Source of the DNA: Nocardioides sp. | GTDB taxonomy: Bacteria; Actinomycetota; Actinomycetes; Propionibacteriales; Nocardioidaceae | Direction of reading: 5' to 3' | Assembly (NCBI GenBank): GCA_025965295.1 | Contig: JAOPXF010000101.1 | Coordinates: forward strand, 1 to 12,613 | Length of the DNA: 12,613 nt | Shown here: positions 5,390 to 12,234 of the stretch, in pieces | Layout of the letters: every line of letters starts with the position of its first letter | How positions within the stretch are numbered: the stretch's first letter is position 1 | Program-made: the position numbers and the translations under genes | Notes under the pieces: model-generated | Databases searched by the model: none | What the model was told of the DNA's origin: nothing | What the model saw: the letters and a program-made list of their open reading frames with translations, nothing else

Positions 5390-5782
5390 ATGGCACGCGT
5401 CAAGCGGGCAGTGAACGCCCAGAAGAAGCGCCGGGTCATCCTCGAGCGCGCCTGCGGCTACCGCGGGCAGCGCTCGCGCCTCTACCGCAAGGCCAAGGAG
5501 CAGGTCACCCACTCGCTGGTCTACAGCTACAACGACCGGCGCAAGAACAAGGGCAACTTCCGCAAGCTGTGGATCCAGCGGATCAACGCTGCGGCCCGCG
5601 CTCAGGGAATGACCTACAACCGCTTCATCCAGGGTCTGAACCTCGCCGGTGTCGAGGTCGACCGCAAGATCCTGGCCGAGCTGGCCGTCAACGACATCGT
5701 GGCGTTCAACGCCCTCGTCGCGACCGCCAAGGCCGCCCTGCCCGAGGACGTCAACGCGCCCAAGGTCGAGGCGACCGCCTGA
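5390..5782 (+). CDS. rplT: 50S ribosomal protein L20 (bL20)
   Basis: A 130-residue basic protein needed early in 50S assembly, where it binds 23S rRNA. It begins MARVKRAVNAQKKRRVILER and shows the family blocks GYRGQRSRLYRKAKEQVTHS, YSYNDRRKNKGNFRKLWIQR, INAAARAQGMTYNRFIQGL and GVEVDRKILAELAV. The ATG is preceded by AAGGAG (5376-5381) at 8-nt spacing, a strong site fitting high expression. In Bacillus and E. coli the L20 protein represses its own operon through leader RNA structure, so it is the leading candidate ligand for the infC leader here. The C-terminal tail of about 12 residues after VATAKAALPED is ordinary. Confidence 0.97.
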   Translation: MARVKRAVNAQKKRRVILERACGYRGQRSRLYRKAKEQVTHSLVYSYNDRRKNKGNFRKLWIQRINAAARAQGMTYNRFIQGLNLAGVEVDRKILAELAVNDIVAFNALVATAKAALPEDVNAPKVEATA

Positions 5783-5820
5783 CCACCGGCACGCCCCTGG
5801 GCGCGGGCACTCCCCTGACA

Positions 5821-6591
5821 GTGGGGAACGGCCGCGTCAAGGACGCACGGAAGCTCAGCCGCCGTTCGGAACGCTCCGAGCGGCGGCTCTTCCTTGCCGA
5901 CGGCCCCAAGGCCGTCGAGGGCGCTCTCGGGGTCGACGGCTGCGTCGTCGAGGTCTTCGCCACCCCCGAGGCGACCGGGCAGTACGCCGCCCTCGCGGCC
6001 GCCGCGCCGCGCTGGACGCTGGTCGACGACAAGGCCCTGGCCTCTCTCAGCGACAGCGTCAACCCGGCCGGTGTGGTCGCCGTCTGCCGGTTCGTCGACC
6101 GTCCGGTCGCCCACGTGCTCGACCGGCAGCCGCGGCTCGTGGCCGTGTGCGCCGACGTACGCGACCCCGGCAACGCCGGCACGGTGATCCGCTGCGCCGA
6201 CGCGGCCGGCGCCGACGCGGTCGTCATCGCGGGGCACTCCGTCGACGCCTACAACCCCAAGACCGTGCGCGCCTCCGTGGGCAGCCTCTTCCACCTGCCG
6301 CTCGCGACCGAGCCCGACGCCGCGACCGCCGTGCACGCGGCCCGCGCCGCCGGTCTGCAGGTGCTGGCGGCCGACGGGGCGGGCGAGGTCGACCTCTTCG
6401 AGGCCGACCGGCTCCTGGCCGCGCCGACGGCCTGGCTCTTCGGCAACGAGGCCTGGGGCCTGCCGGCCGAGCTGGCCGGCCTCGCCGACCATCGCGTCCG
6501 GATCCCCATCCACGGCCGCGCCGAGAGCCTCAACCTCTCGACGGCCGCCGCTCTCTGCCTCTATGCGTCGGCCCGGGCCCAGCGCCGCTGA
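5821..6591 (+). CDS. TrmH/SpoU-family RNA 2'-O-methyltransferase
   Basis: A SPOUT-fold methylase predicted to transfer a methyl group from S-adenosylmethionine to a ribose 2'-OH, most likely in 23S rRNA. The 256 residues comprise an N-terminal substrate-binding domain (about 20-90) and a SpoU catalytic domain (about 105-250). The knot motifs are all present: NAGTVIRCADAAGAD (from Asn118), LFGNEAWGLP (Asn209) and IPIHGRAESLNLSTAAAL (Ser236). The start is GTG 5821, giving VGNGRVKDARKL, close to the usual beginning of actinobacterial homologues. There is no strong Shine-Dalgarno sequence, and it lies 38 bp after rplT, so it is likely co-transcribed. The exact target nucleotide (RlmB-like, thiostrepton-methylase-like or other) cannot be told from sequence. 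A strong hairpin overlies its early codons. Confidence 0.9.
   Translation: MGNGRVKDARKLSRRSERSERRLFLADGPKAVEGALGVDGCVVEVFATPEATGQYAALAAAAPRWTLVDDKALASLSDSVNPAGVVAVCRFVDRPVAHVLDRQPRLVAVCADVRDPGNAGTVIRCADAAGADAVVIAGHSVDAYNPKTVRASVGSLFHLPLATEPDAATAVHAARAAGLQVLAADGAGEVDLFEADRLLAAPTAWLFGNEAWGLPAELAGLADHRVRIPIHGRAESLNLSTAAALCLYASARAQRR
5857..5888 (+). other. Strong hairpin inside the start of the methyltransferase gene
   Basis: A 14-nt arm, AGCCGCCGTTCGGA (5857-5870), pairs with TCCGAGCGGCGGCT (5875-5888) around a 4-nt loop, with a single G-U pair. It is followed by CTTCCTTG. It encodes RRSERSERR in the N-terminal domain. Lying 75 nt after the rplT stop, it could reduce read-through or block 3' exonucleases and so lower downstream expression relative to the ribosomal proteins. 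The tail is only weakly T-rich. Confidence 0.6.
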
Positions 6592-6595
6592 CCCG

Positions 6596-6601
6596 TAGGC
6601 T
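6596..6601 (+). promoter_or_regulatory. Candidate -10 box of a leaderless histidine kinase transcript
   Basis: TAGGCT fits the actinobacterial TANNNT -10 pattern and ends seven bases before the GTG at 6609. This would place transcription start at or beside the start codon. It overlaps the short gap after the methyltransferase stop. No clear -35 is present, so read-through from the upstream operon is equally possible. Confidence 0.4.
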
Positions 6602-6608
6602 GTCGCCC

Positions 6609-7664
6609 GTGGACGACGCCTGCGACAGCGCTCAGGCCCTCGCCGACGCGCTCCCCGACGGGGTCGTCGTCGCCGACGGCGACGGCCGCGTCACGCTGGT
6701 CTCGGCCGTCGCCGCCCAGATGCTGGGCCTGGACCCGGTCGCCGGGGTCGGCCGGGCGCTCGGCGAGGTGCTCGCCCTCCAGGACCAGGACGGCCGCGAC
6801 TGGTTCACCAGCAACCTGCCCTACGACGGCCTGGCCACCCGCACCGCCGTCCCCGAGCAGCCGTGGCTGCTGCAGGACGGGACCGAGGTGCTCGTCGCCG
6901 CCCGGATCCACCGCCCCGCGCTGCACCGGCCCGTGGCCCAGGTCGCGATCACGCTGCGCTCCGGACACGGCCGCGCGCGCCTGGACCGGGAGCGGTCCGA
7001 CCTCGTCGCCACGGTCGCCCACGAGCTGCGCTCGCCGCTCACCGGGGTCAAGGGTTTCGTGCAGGCACTCCTCAACCGCTGGGACAAGCTCAACGACGAC
7101 CAGAAGAAGCTGATGCTCACCACCGTGCACGCCGACTCCGAGCGGCTGAGTCGGCTGATCGCCGAGCTGCTCGACGTCGCCCGCATCGACACCGGACGGC
7201 TCGCGCTCTACCCGCGTCCCTCCGACGCGGCCGTCCTGACCGGCCGGGTCGTCGAGTCCGTGCGGGCCAGCACCTCCCGAACGATCGAGCTCGACGCACC
7301 CGACGGGCTCCCCGAGATCCAGGCCGACCCGGACAAGTTCACCCAGGTGGTCACCAACCTGATCGAGAACGCCGTACGCCACGGCGACGGGCGCGTCCTG
7401 GTCACGCTCGCTCCGCTGGTCGGAGCGACCGATCTCGCCGGTGTGCGGCTCACGGTCGACGACGAGGGCGCCGGCATCGCTCCCGAGATCCGCAAGCGGG
7501 TGTTCACCAAGTTCTGGAAGCACGGCGAGCGGGGCGGCTCGGGGCTGGGCATGTATCTCGTCAACGGTCTGATCCGCGCCCACGGCGGCACCCTGAAGAT
7601 CGACGACGCGCCCGGCGGTGGGGCGCGGATCATGGTCGTCTGGCCGGGCGTGGAGCATCGGTGA
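6609..7664 (+). CDS. Soluble PAS-domain sensor histidine kinase
   Basis: A 351-residue two-component kinase with no transmembrane segment or signal peptide, so it should sense a cytoplasmic cue. An N-terminal PAS-like domain (about 8-116; ALPDGVVVADGDGRVTLVS) leads into a HisKA dimerisation domain. That domain carries the H-box VATVAHELRSPLTGVKGF, with His138 the phosphorylation site. The ATPase domain shows the N-box NLIENAVRHG, the G1 box VDDEGAGI, the F-box RVFTKFWKHG and the G2 box GGSGLGMYLV. All catalytic motifs look intact. No response regulator gene lies beside it, so it is an orphan kinase here. A kinase at this position between the rRNA methylase and pheS is, to my knowledge, conserved in Streptomyces, suggesting a stable linkage with translation genes. 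The start is GTG 6609, 17 nt after the preceding gene. Confidence 0.92.
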   Translation: MDDACDSAQALADALPDGVVVADGDGRVTLVSAVAAQMLGLDPVAGVGRALGEVLALQDQDGRDWFTSNLPYDGLATRTAVPEQPWLLQDGTEVLVAARIHRPALHRPVAQVAITLRSGHGRARLDRERSDLVATVAHELRSPLTGVKGFVQALLNRWDKLNDDQKKLMLTTVHADSERLSRLIAELLDVARIDTGRLALYPRPSDAAVLTGRVVESVRASTSRTIELDAPDGLPEIQADPDKFTQVVTNLIENAVRHGDGRVLVTLAPLVGATDLAGVRLTVDDEGAGIAPEIRKRVFTKFWKHGERGGSGLGMYLVNGLIRAHGGTLKIDDAPGGGARIMVVWPGVEHR

Positions 7665-7696
7665 CAACCCGGTCGCGGAGCGCGCGCCCACCTTCC

Positions 7697-7702
7697 TAGA
7701 CT
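7697..7702 (+). promoter_or_regulatory. Candidate -10 box of the pheST operon
   Basis: TAGACT matches the TANNNT pattern in the 78-bp gap before pheS. Transcription would begin near 7709 and leave a leader of about 33 nt that includes GAAAGG as ribosome binding site. No good -35 is visible at 17-18 nt, and no leader peptide or T-box structure fits in this space. Confidence 0.4.
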
Positions 7703-7742
7703 TGGCGGGCACCCCGCCCCCGCACCAGCCCGAAAGGCAGCC

Positions 7743-8846
7743 ATGTCGGGACCGAACACCGATTACGACCCCGTGGAGGTCACCCCGTTGAAGCCCGAGG
7801 AGATCGAGCAGGCACGTGACGCGGCGCTCGCCGCCGTCGCGGCCGCGACCGACCTCGAGGGCCTCAAACGAGCGCGCCTCGAGCACGCCGGTGACCGGTC
7901 CCCGCTGGCGCTCGCCAACCGGGAGATCGGTGCGCTCCCGCCGCAGGCCCGCAAGGACGCCGGGCAGCGCGTGGGTCAGGCGCGGGGTGCGGTGAACAAG
8001 GCCATCGCCGACCACCAGGCGGTGCTCGAGGTCGAGCACGAGGAGCGGATGCTGGCCGAGGAGACCGTCGACGTCACGCTGCCCACCGAGCGGTCGGCCC
8101 GCGGCGCCCGGCACCCCGTCACCACCGGCTCCGAGCGGATCGCCGACGTCTTCCTGGCGCTGGGCTGGGAGGTCGCCGAGGGCCCGGTCATCGAGGCCGA
8201 GTGGCTCAACTTCGACGCGCTCAACCTGGGCCCCGACCACCCGGCGCGCACCATGCAGGACACCTTCTGGACCGACCCGGCCGACAACAACCTGGTCCTG
8301 CGCACCCACACCTCACCCGTCCAGGCCCGGACCATGCTGACCCGCGAGCCACCGATCTACGTCGTCTGCCCCGGCCGGGTCTTCCGCACCGACGAGTACG
8401 ACGCCACGCACAGCCCGATGTTCCACCAGGTCGAGGGGCTCGTCGTCGACGAGGGCATCACGATGGCCCACCTCAAGGGCACGCTCGACCACTTCGCGGC
8501 CGCGATGTTCGGCGAGGGGATCAGCACCCGCTTCCGCCCGTCGTACTTCCCCTTCACCGAGCCGAGCGCCGAGGTCGACCTGGTCTGCTTCGTGTGCCGG
8601 GGCGCGAGCCCGGCGGTCGAGACCTGCCGCACCTGCCGCGGCGAGGGCTGGATCGAGTGGGGCGGCTGCGGCGTCGTGAACCCGCGCGTCCTGCGCGCCT
8701 GCGGCATCGACGCCGAGCGCTACACCGGCTTCGCCTTCGGCATGGGCATCGACCGCACGCTGATGTTCCGGCACGGCATCGAGGACCTGCGCGCGCTCTT
8801 CGAGGGCGACATCCGGTTCACCACGGCATTCGGAACGGAGCTCTGA
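7743..8846 (+). CDS. pheS: Phenylalanyl-tRNA synthetase, alpha subunit
   Basis: The catalytic subunit of the (alpha-beta)2 enzyme that charges tRNA-Phe with phenylalanine in the cytoplasm. The 367-residue protein has an N-terminal coiled-coil arm (about 15-95). It then has class II motifs: LRTHTSPVQARTM with GRVFRTDEYDATHSPMFHQV (motif 2 region) and GFAFGMGIDRTLMFRHGI (motif 3). Between SAEVDLVCFV and GWIEWGGCG there is an insertion with two CxxC pairs (Cys282, Cys285, Cys295, Cys298) that could bind zinc. Similar insertions occur in Streptomyces PheS but not in E. coli. The ATG has GAAAGG upstream. It lies 3 nt before pheT, forming an obligate pair. Confidence 0.97.
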   Translation: MSGPNTDYDPVEVTPLKPEEIEQARDAALAAVAAATDLEGLKRARLEHAGDRSPLALANREIGALPPQARKDAGQRVGQARGAVNKAIADHQAVLEVEHEERMLAEETVDVTLPTERSARGARHPVTTGSERIADVFLALGWEVAEGPVIEAEWLNFDALNLGPDHPARTMQDTFWTDPADNNLVLRTHTSPVQARTMLTREPPIYVVCPGRVFRTDEYDATHSPMFHQVEGLVVDEGITMAHLKGTLDHFAAAMFGEGISTRFRPSYFPFTEPSAEVDLVCFVCRGASPAVETCRTCRGEGWIEWGGCGVVNPRVLRACGIDAERYTGFAFGMGIDRTLMFRHGIEDLRALFEGDIRFTTAFGTEL

Positions 8847-8849
8847 CCC

Positions 8850-11333
8850 ATGAAGGCCCCCGTCAGCTGGATCCGCGAGTACGTCGACCTGCGGGCCGAC
8901 GTCACGACCGAGGAGCTCGCCGCACGGCTGACCGCCCTCGGGCTGAAGCTCGAGGCGATCGAGAAGCCCGGCGACGCCATCACCGGCCCGCTGGTGGTCG
9001 GCCGGGTGCTCACGATGGAGCCCGAGCCGCAGAAGAACGGCAAGACGATCAACTGGTGCACGGTCGACGTCGGCGACGCCAACGGGACCGGCGAGCCCCA
9101 GGGCATCGTCTGCGGCGCCCACAACTTCGCTCCCGGCGACCTCGTGGTCGTCGTTCTGCCCGGGGCGGTGCTGCCGGGGAACTTCGCGATCTCGGCCCGC
9201 AAGACCTACGGCCACGTGTCGGCCGGCATGATCTGCTCGGCCGCCGAGCTCGGTCTCGGCGACGACCACGACGGCATCATCGTGCTGCCGTCCGATGCCG
9301 GCGAGCCGGGCGACGACGCCCTGGACCTGCTCGGCCTGCGCGAGGAGGTCATCGAGTTCGAGATCAACCCCGACCGCGCCTACGCGCTCTCGCTGCGCGG
9401 CATCGCCCGCGAGGCCGCGCTGGCCTACGACGCCCCCTACCGCGACCCGGCCGCGCGTGAGACGCCGGCGGCCAACGACCAGGGCTACCCCGTGGTCGTC
9501 GACGACCCGGCCGGCTGCCCGATCTTCGTGGCCCGCGTGGTCAGCGGCTTCGACCCCACCGCGCCGACGCCCGCCTGGATGGCCCGACGGATCACGCAGG
9601 CGGGCATGCGCCCGATCTCGCTGGCCGTCGACATCACCAACTACGTCATGCTCGAGCTCGGCCGGCCCATCCACGGCTACGACGCCGACAAGCTCAGCGG
9701 GCCGATCCGCGTGCGCCGGGCGTCGGCCGGGGAACGGCTCACCACGCTCGACGGCGCCGAGCGCGAGCTGTCCGAGCAGGACCTCGTCGTCACCGACGAC
9801 TCGGGCATCATCGGTCTCGGTGGCGTGATGGGGGGCGAGACGACCGAGATGTCGTCGACGACCACCCGGGTGCTCGTCGAGGCGGCCCACTGGGACGCCG
9901 TGTCGATGTTTCGCACCGGCAAGCGGCACAAGATCTCCTCCGAGGCGGGCAAGCGCAACGAGCGCGGGGTCGACCCGGTCATCACCGAGGCGGCAGCCGA
10001 CCGCGTGGTCGAGCTGCTTGTCGCCCACGGCGGCGCCACCGCCGAGCCCGGCGTCACCGTCGTCGGCCGGCCGCCCGCACCGCCCACGATCCCGATGGCT
10101 TACGAGCTGCCCGCCCGGGTGACCGGCATGGCCATCGACGCCGCGACCGCGGTCGCCAACCTCGAGGCCGTCGGGTGCCGCCTCGATCGGGGCGACACCG
10201 GTGTCACGGCGACGCCGCCCCCGTGGCGTCCCGACCTCGTCGACCCCTTCGACCTGGTCGAGGAGGTCGCCCGAATCGTCGGCTACGACCAGGTGCCCTC
10301 GGTCCTGCCCGTCGCGAAGGCGGGCCGCGGCCTGACCCGCGAGCAGCGGCTCCGGCGCCGGATCGGCCGGACCCTCGCGGGCGCCGGGTGTGTCGAGGTG
10401 CTGAGCTTCCCGTTCGTCGGCGACGAGGCCTTCGACATGCTGGGCCTGGCCGAGGACGACGTGCTGCGGCACACGGTCCGGCTCGCGAACCCGCTCTCGA
10501 GCGAGGAGCCGGCGTACACCACCACACTGCTGCCCGGCCTGCTCAAGGCCGCGACCCGCAACCTCGGCCGCGGCGCGCCCGGGGTGGCCCTCTTCGAGAC
10601 CGGGACGGTCGCGTTCCCGGTCGACCGGGGTCCGGCACCGATCTACGGGGTCGACTGGCGACCCAGCGACGACGAGCTCGCGAAGCTCTTCGAGGCCATC
10701 CCGGACCAGCCGCTGCACCTCGCCGTGGTGCTGGCCGGTGAGCGCGAGCGCTCCGGCTGGTGGGGCGCGGGGCGCCCGGCGAGCTGGGCCGACGCGATCG
10801 ACGTCGTACGACGCCTCGGCGCCGAGCTCGGCGTCTCGGTGCGGGTCGAGCCCACCGCCCGGATGCCCTGGCACCCCGGTCGCTGCGCGCGGGTCCTCGT
10901 CGGCGACCATGAGCTCGGCCACGCGGGTGAGCTGCACCCGCGGGTGTGCGCGGCCTTCGGGCTCCCGGCCCGCAGTGCGGCAGTCGAGATCGACCTCGAC
11001 GTCCTGATGCGGCACGTCCCCGACGTCGTGCAGGGGCCCAGGTTCTCGAACTACCCGGTCGCCAAGGAGGACGTCGCCCTCGTCGTCGACGAGTCCGTGC
11101 CGGCCGCCGACGTCGAGGCAGCGCTCCGCGAGGGGGCGGGCGAGCTGCTGGAGTCGATCCGGCTCTTCGACCTCTACACCGGCGACCAGGTGGGCGCCGG
11201 CCGGAAGTCGCTGGCCTTCGCCCTCCGGTTCCGGGCGCCCGACCGCACCCTGACCGAACAGGAGGCCAGCGCCGCGCGCGACGCGGCGGTGGCCCTCGCC
11301 GTCGAACGTCTCGGCGCCGTCCAGCGGGCCTGA
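8850..11333 (+). CDS. pheT: Phenylalanyl-tRNA synthetase, beta subunit
   Basis: The tRNA-binding and editing subunit of phenylalanyl-tRNA synthetase, 827 residues, full length for the family. It starts MKAPVSWIREYVDL. It has a tRNA-binding OB domain at about 45-150 (GPLVVGRVLTMEP, ICSAAELGLGDDHDGI) and the B3/B4 editing region (RPISLAVDITNYVMLELGRP, HGYDADKL, GIIGLGGVMGGETTE, SSEAGKRNERGVDP). The B5 domain (TPPPWRPDLVDPFDLVEEVA) follows, then the catalytic-like core (SFPFVGDEAFDMLGL, NPLSSEEPAYTTTLLPGLL) and a C-terminal anticodon-binding FDX-ACB domain from about 733 (FSNYPVAKEDVALVV to the end). It follows pheS by 3 nt and its ribosome binding site (GGAACGGAG) lies within the last pheS codons, so the two are translationally coupled. 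It ends 25 bp from the convergent downstream gene with no clear terminator between. Confidence 0.97.
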   Translation: MKAPVSWIREYVDLRADVTTEELAARLTALGLKLEAIEKPGDAITGPLVVGRVLTMEPEPQKNGKTINWCTVDVGDANGTGEPQGIVCGAHNFAPGDLVVVVLPGAVLPGNFAISARKTYGHVSAGMICSAAELGLGDDHDGIIVLPSDAGEPGDDALDLLGLREEVIEFEINPDRAYALSLRGIAREAALAYDAPYRDPAARETPAANDQGYPVVVDDPAGCPIFVARVVSGFDPTAPTPAWMARRITQAGMRPISLAVDITNYVMLELGRPIHGYDADKLSGPIRVRRASAGERLTTLDGAERELSEQDLVVTDDSGIIGLGGVMGGETTEMSSTTTRVLVEAAHWDAVSMFRTGKRHKISSEAGKRNERGVDPVITEAAADRVVELLVAHGGATAEPGVTVVGRPPAPPTIPMAYELPARVTGMAIDAATAVANLEAVGCRLDRGDTGVTATPPPWRPDLVDPFDLVEEVARIVGYDQVPSVLPVAKAGRGLTREQRLRRRIGRTLAGAGCVEVLSFPFVGDEAFDMLGLAEDDVLRHTVRLANPLSSEEPAYTTTLLPGLLKAATRNLGRGAPGVALFETGTVAFPVDRGPAPIYGVDWRPSDDELAKLFEAIPDQPLHLAVVLAGERERSGWWGAGRPASWADAIDVVRRLGAELGVSVRVEPTARMPWHPGRCARVLVGDHELGHAGELHPRVCAAFGLPARSAAVEIDLDVLMRHVPDVVQGPRFSNYPVAKEDVALVVDESVPAADVEAALREGAGELLESIRLFDLYTGDQVGAGRKSLAFALRFRAPDRTLTEQEASAARDAAVALAVERLGAVQRA

Positions 11334-11358
11334 CCACGTCCGGACGGGGTCGCCCGGT

Positions 11359-12153
11359 TCAGTTGATCGGGTGGTTGACCGCGACCCGGAAGCGGTCGAA
11401 GACCTCGCGGTCTCCGGTCACCCGGATCTCGCTGTCGTCGCCCCGCCGCCACAGCCACGTGTCGAGTGCCCCCGCCGGGCCGGCGACGACGGCGTCGGGC
11501 TCGGCACCCGGGTCGGGGACGACGTGGATGTCGTCGTCGTCGTAGTGGGTGTCGTCGTCGGGGTCGGTGCCGACGAAGCGGCCGAGCTGGACCCAGACGG
11601 ACTCGCCGGAGTCGGTGAGGTCCACCCGCACGAAGCGGGGGTCCGGGTGGAACTCGCCCCAGGGTGGGAGTCCGCCGAACATCACGTCGAGGCACTCCTC
11701 GACACCGTCTGCGGCGAGCGCCGCGTCGAGCGGGGTCACCCCGCCGGCGGTCTGCTCGGCGTCGAGCCGGTGCACGAGGGCCTCGTGGGCCTGGCGGCGG
11801 ATCGTGAAGCCGACCGTCTGCTCGGTGGACCAGGTCCAGGCCCGCTCGGCCGGGTCGGCGGCCTCCAGCTCGGCGAGCAGAGCGGCGGACTGGTCGTCGT
11901 ACGTCGCGAGCAGCCCTGCGTAGGAGTCGGGGCGGGGCGGCTCGTGGTCCTCCGCGGGGCCCTCGGGGCGGGTCCGGACGATCGTGGCCCAGAAGTGCTG
12001 GACCGTGGCGAGGTGCCAGAGCAGGTCGGCGGCATCCCACTCGGGGCACCCGGGCACCCGGGCCGTAGGCTCGCAGTCGGCCAGCACGTCGCGGAAGCGT
12101 CGCGACTCGTCACGCAGGTGCCGCAGGTAGTCCGGGAACTCGAGTCTCGCCAT
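11359..12153 (-). CDS. Maleylpyruvate isomerase-family mycothiol-dependent protein
   Basis: A 264-residue member of the mycothiol-dependent maleylpyruvate isomerase/DinB-like superfamily. The N-terminal four-helix domain carries a probable metal triad: His47 in DLLWHLATVQHFW, and Glu124 with His128 in QAHEALVHRLDAE. The Glu-x3-His spacing matches the zinc site described for the Corynebacterium enzyme. The C-terminal half (GVEECLDVMFGGLPPW to ALDTWLWRR) fits the family's second domain. The actual substrate is unknown, and many paralogues in actinobacteria are unassigned thiol transferases or isomerases. I chose ATG 12153 because a -10-like box lies exactly 6 nt upstream and homology starts there. 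The in-frame ATG at 12198 would run into the argC promoter. An unusual acidic loop, DPDDDTHYDDDDIHVVPDP, lies near residue 200. Confidence 0.85.
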   Translation of the reverse strand: MARLEFPDYLRHLRDESRRFRDVLADCEPTARVPGCPEWDAADLLWHLATVQHFWATIVRTRPEGPAEDHEPPRPDSYAGLLATYDDQSAALLAELEAADPAERAWTWSTEQTVGFTIRRQAHEALVHRLDAEQTAGGVTPLDAALAADGVEECLDVMFGGLPPWGEFHPDPRFVRVDLTDSGESVWVQLGRFVGTDPDDDTHYDDDDIHVVPDPGAEPDAVVAGPAGALDTWLWRRGDDSEIRVTGDREVFDRFRVAVNHPIN

Positions 12154-12159
12154 GGCCGC

Positions 12160-12165
12160 AAGATA
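12160..12165 (-). promoter_or_regulatory. Candidate -10 box for a leaderless start
   Basis: On the minus strand TATCTT (12165-12160) ends six bases before the ATG at 12153, the exact geometry of a leaderless transcript. No Shine-Dalgarno sequence precedes the ATG, which supports this reading. The argC promoter lies about 55 bp away on the other strand. Confidence 0.55.
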
Positions 12166-12192
12166 GCGCCGGCCGGGGACACCCGCACCCGC

Positions 12193-12234
12193 TTGCACAT
12201 GAACATGCGTTACGTCGTATAGTCATGCACATGA
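12193..12234 (+). promoter_or_regulatory. argC promoter with duplicated CATGNACATG sites
   Basis: TATAGT (12218-12223) is the best -10 box in the window and ends seven bases before the argC ATG. TTGCAC (12193-12198) is a poor -35 at 19-nt spacing. CATGAACATG (12198-12207) and CATGCACATG (12224-12233) are two related 10-mers, 26 bp apart, flanking the -10 and covering the start codon. TGCACATGA also repeats exactly at 12194-12202 and 12226-12234. ArgR is the expected regulator of argC, but these sites do not look like a classical ARG box pair, so the binder is uncertain. Confidence 0.5.

Noticed and set aside
7665..7742. A T-box or Phe leader peptide controlling pheST
   Set aside because: The 78-bp gap is too short for a T-box and contains no Phe-codon-rich frame or terminator hairpin.
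6561..8309. A 582-codon minus-strand frame opposite the kinase and pheS
   Set aside because: It is the antisense shadow of motifs that are clearly coding on the plus strand. No family resemblance or ribosome binding site.
8313..11015. A 900-codon open frame on the minus strand opposite pheS/pheT
   Set aside because: It is entirely antisense to two certain genes. Its composition (Asp/Gly/Arg/His/Val-rich with no recognisable domain) is the usual shadow of high-GC coding DNA.
11334..11358. A bidirectional terminator between pheT and the convergent gene
   Set aside because: The 25-bp gap has no stable stem or T-run. Any terminator must lie within coding sequence or be factor-dependent.
12154..12198. 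Upstream ATG 12198 for the isomerase-family gene
   Set aside because: It adds residues without family similarity and crosses both the -10 box at 12160-12165 and the upstream edge of the argC promoter.
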